Positions 53,101 to 64,000 of a DNA stretch of 64,000 nucleotides are shown here, in pieces. Below the pieces are notes generated by a model. It saw only the letters and a program-made list of their open reading frames with translations, was not told where the DNA came from and searched no databases. Where the stretch lies: assembly GCF_003966975.1 (NCBI RefSeq), contig NZ_AP018437.1:3100001-3164000 (forward strand). Direction: 5' to 3'. The stretch comes from Pelolinea submarina (GTDB lineage Bacteria; Chloroflexota; Anaerolineae; Anaerolineales; Anaerolineaceae). The position numbers and the translations under genes were made by a program. Each line of letters opens with the position of its first letter. The stretch's first letter is position 1.

Positions 53101-56100
53101 TTTTGATATAAACCTTCGTATTGGGAACGCCAACCGTGCGGAAGACCAGCCGCCCATAATCCTGATTGCCAAAGTAGGGATCATACTTACGGGGATAAAA
53201 ACCAGTGCCGGCTTTGAAATAGCGCGGGGAGATTCCAATACCCTTATAAGCCAGGACGTTCTCCTGCATACAGAAATCTTCAAGGTCAGCCTGTAGATAC
53301 TCCTTTGAACTGCCGACTAAAGCATCCTGAAAGGCATCGCAGACTTCCTCGCGGGTATAGTCCGGGTAAGCGACCGGTAGAAGCATCTCGCGTAAGGGAA
53401 TGTACGCGCCGGTGATAAAAAACACCAACCCAAAGACAATTACAGTGCTCCACGCAAGCGGCCGCGGTTTTCGCTCGGACGAATATTGGGCTAAAAAATG
53501 ATCTGCGTCGGATACACCAAGTCCAAACAAGGATGACAGGCCAGTGCGCAGCAGATCGATCAGGCCGAAGGAATAAAAGGCAATGATCAACCAATCCACA
53601 GGCTGGATAAAGCGCCAGCCGGATATCCGCACCAAAGCCGAACTTAAGCTGTAAATACAATAGAAGCCTAATACCAGGAGAACGGCCGGCAGGTGTTTCT
53701 TCGCCGCCGACCCGATACCCACCGAAATGATGATGAGGTTAATTAGCAGGTTGAAGAAGTTCAGGAAATTGGCGCGGCTGTAAACTTCGCTCCAGAAAGG
53801 TTCGTCAATTTGTAAATAGCTGAGAAAATCGATCTGGTTGCCCAAGCGTACCGGGAAAATCAATATCGTGGAAATGACATTGTGCAGGAAGTTATCCGCC
53901 ATGGACAGGACCAGCGGGCCAAAGTTTTGCGTCAGGACCTGTTTGATGACGCTGATATTGCGGTTCAGGATATCTTCTTCCGTCTCAACTGTAGGGATAT
54001 CCAGGTCATCTGTGTTTTCATCCAGGAAAAAACTATACAGGGCAGAGGAAGTGGCAGGATCGTCCAACCAATATACCCCGGTTATGGAATGATTGCGCAT
54101 CAAAACCGGCGAGAGCACCAATACCAGGGCCAGCAGAACCAATCCCAAGGCTTGAAAAAGTTTCTTGTATTGTTTCCAGTAGCGGATCAGCAGCAGCACA
54201 ACCAGGACCGGTTCAAGCAGCATGGTCTGGATGCGGATCAGGTTCAAACAAGCCACAATCCCCCCAATCAGGAAGGGATACTTATCCACCTTTTCCGCCG
54301 GCGTCTTGAACCAGCGGATGGTTAACAGCAGTAAAACAGCGACCAGCAGCGTTGCCGGCGTGTCGGACAGGAGAAGTTTGGAGTTGGACACATTGGCGAA
54401 ATTGACCGCCCGGATCGAATTCATCTCGCGCAAAATGACGAACAATGCCAGCGTCAACCCGCCCAAACGGCTGTGCATCTCTTTTCCAAGCAGGTACATC
54501 ACCACAGGGAGCAGCGCCAGCACCAGGGTTTGCAGCAGAATGACCTTGCCATAATCCAAGCCCGCCAGCGCATGCAGGGTGGAAAGGAAAGCAACATACA
54601 GCGGTTTGGAAATCACAATATCCTTAATAGCGCCTTTCCAAACCCAGATCGAATTCAGATCGTATTGTTCAGCATCCGAAAACGGATAAATGCTGTAATT
54701 GGGCGGCAGCACACGGGGAGCAAAGTAATTATTAAGAGGCAGCGGCAAACTGAGCCATAACCCGGCTGCCAGCGCCCATAAAGCTATGCAGATCAACAGA
54801 TCGGCGCGCAGCCAACTTGATTTTCCCTCGCGCCCCGGCAAACGCGACCAGCCACCTGCCAGGCACAATATCAAAACGACCAGCCCTGCCATGAACCAAA
54901 CTTGACCTTCGAGCAGCGGAACATTCAGGGAAATGATGGATACAAACTCAGGCGCAATGCCTAAACCGGTGAGTTCAATGGTCAGCCAAATTACGACAAA
55001 AATCGCCAGCGCGATCCAGAAAGTCTTCCCAAATAGCACTTTGAATCTTGGTCCATTCTTATCTTTCCTGCCGCCCAACCATACCAGCGTAATGAATAAG
55101 ATACACTCCAGTCCGATAACGAAGCTATAAGTGAGCAGCGGTAGAAGACGGATATAGGCATTCAGGTATTTGGTCAAGCCGAAAAAATGGAAGAAGAAAG
55201 CGAAGCTCCAACTTACCAGAGCTAATAGAAAACCAGCCAGTATTCCGATCCGGGAGAAGCTTGCCCGCCGGCGTTCATCCATAAGCACAGATTGCCAACC
55301 GGGCCGCTTTTTCAACCCCCAGCTGAGCAGCCCCGTTAAAATAATGACGAAAAGTGCCGGGATCAGTAAAGCCAATCGCTGATAGGAATATCCGAAGATA
55401 CCGGCGCCGCCGGCTTCCTTACGAATCAATAACAGCCATACCATTGCCATGATTCCCTGCAAGATAACCATCAGCAAGAATCTCACGGTCAGTTTAATAA
55501 GGCTCAATCCGTCTTTCCTGGTCATAATGTCATATCCCAACAATTCTCCTGCATTTTAACACTCGCACGCCGAAAAACAGGCATTTCATTCTTCCGCATC
55601 CGAGAAATCAGCGGATGATACGATCAACTGCGGTGCATCACTCATAATCAGCACAATACGCGCTTCGAATTTCGCATTCTGCGGTCCCACCACGTACACC
55701 GGTGTGCCGTCCGGAAAACGAATGCTTTCATCGTCCGTCTTAATATAGACCTTGCTGTTGGGTTCTCCCACGGTACGGAACACTAACCGTCCATAATCCT
55801 GAACGCCAAAGAAGGGGTCATTGAAGCGGTTGTAGAAACCGGATTCCGCTTTGAAGAAACGCGGATAGACGCCCGTGCCCTCATAAGCCAGAATATCTTC
55901 CCGCTGACAATAATCCACCAGTTCGGTGCTTTGATCTTCCCAGGGGCTGCCCACCAAAGCGGATTGGATGGCCGAACAAACTTCCGCGCGGGTGTAATCC
56001 GGGTAATCAGCCGGCAGGAAAGTCTCCCGCAGGTTGATGAAAGCGCCTGAAAGGAAAAATACCAAACCCAAAGTCAATACAGGTTTCCAATTCAATGACG

Positions 56101-59100
56101 AAGTCTCCAGCAAAGGTTCATAAACCATCAACCGGTCCGTCTCATTAAACCCATTCCAACCCAGTACGCGCGCGCACAGCCAGCGCAGCAAATCGATCAG
56201 CCCAAACACAAAGAATGCCATGACCAGCCAATCGACCGGCATAATGTATCGCCAGCCGGACAATCGCACCACGGCTGAGCTGAAACTGTATACGATATAG
56301 AACAACAGCATCAACAGCAAAACCGTGCGGTTCTTGCGAGCCACGGACGCCATACCGATGGAAATGACAATCAAATTGAAAAGCACCACCAGCGCGTTCC
56401 AGAGGTTGCCCTGGCTGTACATTTCGCTCCAGAATGGATCACGAATTTTCATGAACTCGATGAAGTTGACACCATTGCCCAAGCGCACCGGCAGGATCAG
56501 GATGGTCGAGAGCGTATTGTGCATGAAGTTATCCGCTACATGATACGCGTAACCCCAAATATTGCTGCCGATGATGGTCGAGACAACTTCCACATTGGCG
56601 TCCATCATCTCATCCGCTGTCCCGGATTCCGGCACAGCCATCTCGACATCACTGCCCCGCAGCAGCCATTCGCCCAGGGCGTAACTGGAGGGATTATCCA
56701 CCCAATACACATTGATGATATTGTGATTTCGCACCAGTACGGGTGTAAGCACCAGCATCAAAGCCAACAGGAGTAAAGCGCCAACCGCCAGCATCTTTTT
56801 GAGCTGCTTCCAATAGCGCAGGATGATCAGGAAAATGAACAACGGTACCAGAATCAGTGATTGAATACGCATCAAGATCAGGCAGCCGATGATCCCGCCC
56901 GCCGCGAAGGGCGGCAGGCCCATTTTTTCCCGCGGGGATTTGAACCAGCGGACCATGACCAGGATCAGCACACACACCAGCAGCGTGGCCGGCATATCCG
57001 AAAGCAGCAGCTTGGAGTTGGCCACATTGGCCACATTGATGGCCTGGATGGAATTCATTTCGCGCAAGATCACCAACAACGCCAGCATCAAACCGCCCAA
57101 GCGGCTGTGCATTTCTTTGCCGATCAGGTAGATCACTGCCGGCAGGATCGCCAGCACCAGCGTCTGCAAGAGAACCACCTTGCCGTAATCCAACCCAACC
57201 AGCGCGTGCAGGATGGACAGGAAGACAACATACAGCGGTTTGGAAATGACGGTGTCTTTAATGGAACCCTTCCATACCCATAAAGAATTCATGTCGTATT
57301 GTTCGGCATCGGAGAACGGGTATATGTGGTAATTTGGCGGTAGGGTTTCGGGCGCAAAGTAGTTATGCTGCGGCAGGGGCAGGCTCAACCACAAAGCCGC
57401 CGCCAGAGCCCACAACGCCAGGCAGGTCAACAGGTCCACATTCCACTTCCGCCCATGTCCGGCCTGCTGGGGAAGGTTCGACCAGCTCCCCGCCAGGCAC
57501 AGGATCAAAGCGATCAATCCGGCCATGAACCATATTTGCCCTTCCAAAAGGGGCACGCCAAAAGCGATGATGGAAACAAGCTCCGGCGCCTTGCCAATGC
57601 CGGTTAAAGCAATGACCAGCCATATGACCAGCAGAAAAGCCAGCACAATCCAGAAAGCCCTGCCGAAGAGCGCTTTAAATCTCGGGCCGTCAAGATTTTT
57701 CCTGCCGCTCAGCCAGGTAAAGTTGACAAAGAAAATACATTCCACACCTACCGCAAAAACGTAGACAAAAAACGGCAGCAGGCGCACGTACGCGCCAATA
57801 TCATCGGTCAGGTCCAGAAAGTGGAAGAAGAACAGGAACAGCCAGGCCCCCAACGCCAACAGGAATCCAAACACAATTCCTGTGCGGGACAGAGCTGCGC
57901 GCCGGTGGCTGTCTGTCAATTGGGTCTGCCAGGCAGAACGCCTCTTCAATACCAGACGCAGCAGCCCCGCCACGGCAGCCGCTCCCAAAATCGGGATCAA
58001 CAGCGCCAAACGGCGGAAGGAGTATCCCAGAAAATCAGCGTTTCCGGGCTCCTTCGGGATCAACAGCAGCCAAATCGCCGCGATTATCCCCTGAAAAAAC
58101 ACAAATGATAAGAATTTCAAAGTGTTTTCAAGTACATCGGTATATTTTTTTTCAGACACGATAGGTCTTCCTTCCTAAAATCAATCGGTTGTGATGAAAG
58201 TGATCATCGATAAAATTTATCCGATAAATACCCATCAGAACAATTGCTATGGGCTGGGTGTGTCATCTTTCACAGGCGTTTTCTCCGGCAGAAATAGCAG
58301 TCCCAGTAAAAATAATCCTACCAGGAAATTACTATACTGGTAGCGTATGGCAGGAGCGTAGCTGACCAGAAACAGAATGATATCCTGGACAAGAACCGGC
58401 ATCAGAACCAGCAACGCGCGCGGATCCTTAAACCGGAGTACGATGACCAGCACGAAGAAAATAGACAGGTAAAGATACAACGCGGGCCGCAGATAGACCA
58501 CCAGAAAATCGTCCCGAAAGCCAAAAACGCGCAGCAGGTCCACATAGGGTTGAACCAACGTTGGGATCTTCGAATCATTTTCCAAATTAGCATCATTTGG
58601 CACAACCCAACTGACCTCACCCGGTACCCAGGAATTGAAACCGTGCGCGGACTTCATGTAGCAAACATTGTTCTGGTAGCGCCAGATCTGCTCGCTGGAA
58701 CATAACATATGCTGAATGTCCACTTGCGGGTCGCGCAGGAACAAGTCCAAGGCCAGTTTGCGATTCTCGGCACTGCTATCCAGAAAACGTTCACGCTCGA
58801 AATCATTATCGTACGAAATTGTCCCAACGTAGCAGCAGTAATAATCCCACTCATCGACCGGTAGAAAACCGTTCAGGTATTCTTGTTCATCCGTGCTCAG
58901 GGGGGTGCCGGCATTCAGGTGCGCCGCGATGTGGTGCAGCAGGATCAGGTTGGATTGGCCGCTCTTGCTGCGGTCCACCCCCAGCCAATCGTAAACCGGC
59001 CCTTTCATAAATAACAGCAATGCCGCACAGAGCAGCAGGCTGAGCACGAGCGATTTCCAATATTTACGGTAAAAGATCGGCAGCAAGCACAGCACCGCGA

Positions 59101-62100
59101 TCGCGACCGGTATACCATTCTGGCGCAAAATGGCCACCAGAAAGCCCGAAAGCGCCAACCAGAACCAGCCCAATCCTTTCAACCAGGTTCCCTGACTGAA
59201 ATAGATGTTGAGGATGATGACGGTCATCCAGAAAATCGCGAGCGCATAGGGAATGTCACGCCACAGCGTGATCGCATAGATGTTATTGATTGGTAATAGC
59301 GCGAACGCCAGGCTGATCAGCCAAAGAACGAATTTAGATACACCGCGACGCTCCAGCGACTTCAAGCCCCAGGCAACCAGGAAAGCCATCAGCAAGATCT
59401 GCAATATCGCGATGAAAGCCGGGGAATAGCAAACCTTCATCAGAACCGCCAAGGTCAACGCGTAAAACGCGGACTGCCAATCCGAATATTCGCCAACCAG
59501 ATTCTGGCTCCACAACGTCACCGAATCGCTGCTCATAATCGCCGGCCAGAAGACAAGCAGGGAAAAGCCCCACATGAGGACCATCGGCAGCATATAGAAC
59601 AGCCAAGTATATCTACCATGCAATCGGCCGGCTTTCATGCGCGGCTGCCAGGTACCCAGGAGAACCAGCAGTGCGTAGAAAACAAAACCGACGGTGAAGA
59701 TAAATGAAAGGATGAAAGGGAGTTTATACCAGATCGGTATGTCCAATGCTGTTTTGATGATGATTTCGGGAACTTTGGGGTTATTCAGGTTGTATTCGAC
59801 TTCCTGACCATTCCAGGCGACATAAACCGGTTGGTCATAAAGCGTCATACGGAAGGCGATCTCGGGTTCTGGCCCGACCTTGCCGTGCCACGTGATCTCT
59901 ACGTTCTGGTTTGGCGCGAAGAGCACATTTTTTTGAACACGTTCCCACTGGCCGACATAGTTCATATTCTCGTAATAAACATAGCCCTGCCCTGTTTCCA
60001 CCCAGAGCAGGCGGACGCTTTCCTGACCTTCGGGGATATCCCCAATTGGAATGCGAATGCGGAGCTGTGTATCCGGTAATAAGTAGTACATCGGTTGGAT
60101 CTCCACGTTGGCAAGCGTGACCAGCGTTAAAAGCAAAGTGGCTGCCAGGAGCAAGATCCGCAACCCGCGTGAAAATGAAAGAAATCTCGCGCGCAGGATG
60201 TGCTGTTGCAGCCAACTAATCAAAACTGCGGTAAAGATCGAAATTAAAAGCGCGTATAAAAAATAGGTTTTACTGAAAAAATGGCGCTGCAAGGTTCCCA
60301 GGTAGACTACCGAACCGGTGCAGACTCCGATCACCAGACTTAAAAAGGTCGTCTTTGTCTTGGGAAATATCTTTGCGAATAGCTCTCGTACAAATTCCAT
60401 GACTTAGGATTTTATCTCAAGATAAATACCTTCGTTAACTTTTTGGGATTTCGACCCAACCAAAAAGTTATTTTGATCTACCTGATCTGACAATACCGAT
60501 AATGCGGTAGACTTCCCGCTTGATAGAGTCGTTCTTAAGCAGATAGATGTAGAAATAAGCCAGGGCGCAAACAACCGAGACCAGCAACAGCACCACATAG
60601 TCCAACGGCAGGCCGGTCGATCCGATGGTCACATGCGGCACCGGATTCCATAATTTGAAAGCCAGAATGATCAGCAAGAAGGGTAAGCTGGTTGTAAATC
60701 CGCGGAGCAGATAATTAAAGGTTTGTTTGGCTTTCACACCCGTCAGGCCTGTAATCCAAAACAGCATGGCCGCGTACACCACGATGCCGCTGAGCGTGAA
60801 CAGCCACAGAGCCAGCCAAACATCCCCGCGCATACCGCCGTAAACCAGGGAGCCTACGCGCGTGATCAGATTGATGATCTGGTAAAGCAAGAATTTTTCG
60901 TATTTTCCATAGACGTTAGGAATGTAACTCAAGGGGGTGGTCATAAATACTAAAAAGACCCATAAGCTGAGAATTTGCGAATACGAACCGGCATCCGCCC
61001 AACTGTTGCCAAATACAACCACAAACAGCTCCCTGCCAATAATTGCAATCAACATCATGGGAAAGAAGCTGATTAAACTGAGGTACTTCAACGTACCTTC
61101 CATGATGGGTTTATTGCCACCCTCGTGATAAGCTTTGGCGCTGCGCTGGTAAAAGACCTGCCCAATCGAGTTGCCGAAGATTGATACCGGCAGTCGGATG
61201 GCGTTATTCCCCATGGCGTAATACCCGGCAACCGTGGTGGAGAAATACGCCGACAATAGAATGCTGGGGATGTACAAAGCAGCATTATTAATCAGGTTGC
61301 TCCATAAATTGAATAGTGGGAGCTTTTTGTACTCAACGATACCCTGTTTGATAATCTTCCAGTCAAAGCTGTCGCGAATGAACTTCAGGTCTTCGCGAAA
61401 GACCATATAGCCAAATGCCAGGGTAGCAAAAACCTGCCCAATCACCTGCATGATGATCATTAACGTACCGCTGGTGAATCCGGCAAAACCGAATCCGGCC
61501 GTCAACCCATCGCCCAACACTTCGCTGCCCACCTGGGCAATGGACACGCGCATATATTTCCGTTCGCGTGAGTTCCACTGTTTCAATGCTTCGAAAATAC
61601 CCAGGGCGGCCACTGAAAGCGGAATGAACCACAGAAAGTCTGCCAGTTCAGGCGAATTCAACAGGTTGGATACCTGCACGCGGTATAAATCCACCAGGAT
61701 AAACAGGCTGCTGGAAGTAAGTACATTCAGCGACAGGGAAAGCACCAGCATATTGGCCGCGAATTTATCTTCTTTGGGAAGCACTACCGCGCGGTCATAA
61801 CGCAGTGAGGATATCAAACCCAGCGGTTTGGCAATGGAAAGGTAATTTTGCAGAATGCCAAAATATTCCGGCAGGAACAGCCGGCTCAAGACCGGAGAGA
61901 TGAGCATGCGGAAGACTTGCACAAAACCGCTGCCGGTCACCAGTTTCAGCGTATCTGAGAAGAACTTGGTATCTTTCTTTTCCAGGTTCTGTTTTTCAAC
62001 TTTGTCGAGGTCTTCGGAATTAGGTGAATTAGGATTCATAGAGGTTTTTGTTTTACCTGAAAATCACATGGATTTAGTGAAAGAATTCTATCATCTAATC

Positions 62101-64000
62101 CAGCGCGAGAAATTCGCTTCCATTTCCCGCGTTCAATAATCAGAATTGCACCCGGAGATGATAGTGTTAGTCTATCTTCTTTAATTGAATTTGGTAAAAA
62201 TAACCGGATTGGGAGAATTTAATACCCTCAAGCGCGTCAAAATCTTTCTCGTCGAGGTGCATAACATCAATTATGCAATCTCCATAATACGCACGGAAAA
62301 GCATGCTCTCATCCGCTGCGATCTCCTCACTGGGAATGAGCTCATTGTTGGTGTACCCATTGAAATTCAAAGCTTGATGCCAGGACCGGATAATACGCGC
62401 GGTTGTGTCCGCAGGAATCTCCAGGGTAACTTTGGCCGTAGCGGGGTCTTCCACCGCACAGTTATCAAAAGTTTCCATCAGGTTGTAGATTTGTGTATTG
62501 AGCAGTTGGCGCGGCGTCAATTGTCGCTGGTGGACCAGCACGCTGCCGTAGATGTTAAAGCCCAACAGGAGCAGCGCAAACAAACCGATCTGTAGCGTCC
62601 TTTTCTTTCCGAGCATTAACACACAAGCCAGCGTAATAACCAAAGCCAGGATGGGATATCCAATCTTCATGGACAGCACCAGGCTGCCGTAAGGGGAATT
62701 GACCGAAGACGCCAGCGGATAGTCCAGGTAAATAAACCCTTCTCTCAAGACTGCGTAGGCAAAAATGGTTATGCCGGCTGACAAGACTATCAGTACCAGG
62801 GCGAATAAAAGCGATTTCCTGGTTTTGAACGTTTTCCCAAAAAAGCTGAAAGCTGTAATGAGAAACAATGGGCCAAAATACATGATATAGCGGCCCTGGA
62901 TTTTCACCGGGTCGGGGTAGTTATAAGCTGCCCGCCAGGAATGGCGCACACAAGCCAGCAGGAAAAAGAAGACAATCAAAGCCAGGGAAATCCACCAGCG
63001 GTTCTCGTCCGATTGCCAATCCTTTAGTTTAAATCTCGTAAACGAAGCCAGCATCAAGCCCAGATACGGCGCCGCGATCAGGATAGTATAGGAAAAGTAG
63101 AAGATAGCCCACATCAAGAGCCGGCGCTTGCCTAACTGGGCCGGGTCGGGATGGTCGGCCACCGAAAAACCCAGCATGGTCTTCAGTGATACTCCCTCGC
63201 GTACCCCCGCGATTTGCCAAACAGCCAGGATAAGCAGCATGGGTGCTAAAACCATCAACAGGTGAGCGAATTTCTTCCATGAAAAGAGCAGCGGAAGTTT
63301 TTCCTCCGCGAAAGGCTTCAACCACCAGACCAAAAGAAAAGCCGGGATAAGCACCAGGCCAATGAAGCGTGTTGCATACAGCAAAGCCAGCAGTACGCCA
63401 AACAGGACATTCTCCAAGATATGGGCCTTGTGGTTGACCGGGAATAAATGAGTAAATGCCAACAGCACCAGCCACATGAAGATGGGATAGAAGACGTTCT
63501 CGCTGATCAACGTACGCGCGATCACCACCTGGATCGGCCCGCACAGGAGCACGAAAACCGCCAACAGGCTGGTCCGCCTGTCCAGGAATTTCCTCAGGAG
63601 CAGAAACGCCGGGAAGATAGCGCTGGTCAAATAGAGGGCATTCAGCCAACGAGCCGCCGCGTAGCGCGCAAAAGGAGAAAAGAGGTAAAAAGCCGGCAGC
63701 AGGGAAATGGAGTAGAACGGCGGGTAATCGGCATCCGCCGCGAAGGAGAAACTTCCTTCATAAAAAGCGCGCGCAATATCCCAGTAGCGCACTTCATCGT
63801 TGAAGTGCATGGGGCCATGAACGTTGGCGTCCACCACAAAGACCGTGAATAGCACCCCCAGGACGTAGATGCATACCAGCGCGATCGCCGCTCCTCTTTT
63901 CGTATTCAGGAATTTCAGCACTTTCCCCGGGAAATTTTGCATAAGTGAAACGACCTTTCCTCCGGCTAATAGCTTGATTGAGATTTTACCAAACAAAGCA

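Overview
The window reads as chromosomal DNA of a free-living, probably anaerobic, monoderm bacterium. Several features fit Chloroflexota, class Anaerolineae: giant secreted proteins with Thr/Pro-rich or Glu/Asp-rich linkers after the signal peptide, many putative lipoproteins, GTG and TTG starts with strong ribosome-binding sites, an M32 carboxypeptidase, an FmdB zinc ribbon, and dispersed TGTCAT...ATCTCGG repeats. The lineage is an inference; no rRNA or marker phylogeny is available here. I see no tRNA, rRNA, CRISPR array, intact insertion sequence or prophage.

Layout. Positions 1-3000 hold a methyltransferase-glycosyltransferase fusion (cut by the left edge), a sugar-nucleotide epimerase and an acetyltransferase. 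Positions 3000-9100 hold a secreted L,D-transpeptidase, a TlpA-like lipoprotein plus CcdA pair (extracytoplasmic thiol redox), and an operon of a SerA-like dehydrogenase with an M32 carboxypeptidase. Positions 9280-13700 hold a MacAB-type ABC export operon (adaptor, ATPase, permease) behind a TetR regulator whose own promoter carries a palindrome. Positions 13800-23900 are mostly housekeeping or single genes: a predicted HEXXH metallopeptidase, FmdB-like protein, guanylate kinase, rhomboid protease, MFS exporter, SixA-like phosphatase, S9 peptidase, class V aminotransferase and a chagasin-like inhibitor lipoprotein.

Positions 24000-45100 are the most unusual part: about 21 kb on the minus strand given to four giant secreted proteins and one small lipoprotein. 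The first is a 1807-residue S8 protease whose C-terminal half is a strictly alternating array of two kinds of fibronectin-like module. The others are three tandem paralogues of about 1475-1495 residues. These share a signal peptide, an acidic linker, a short Cys-containing domain, and a very long right-handed beta-helix interrupted at the same two places by PPC-like beta-sandwich domains. None shows a recognisable C-terminal anchor. Each giant gene has its own terminator.

Positions 45500-64000 are a cell-surface glycan locus: a predicted toroid protein, several large multi-spanning GT-C-type membrane glycosyltransferases (including a tandem duplicated pair), a flippase, a NodB-type polysaccharide deacetylase, a DegT-type sugar aminotransferase and an acetyltransferase. 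The surface proteins and glycan genes together suggest a region devoted to building and remodelling the outer cell surface. Intergenic regions carry two groups of dispersed repeats, a duplicated gene end, a 14-bp tandem array and several probable gene remnants.
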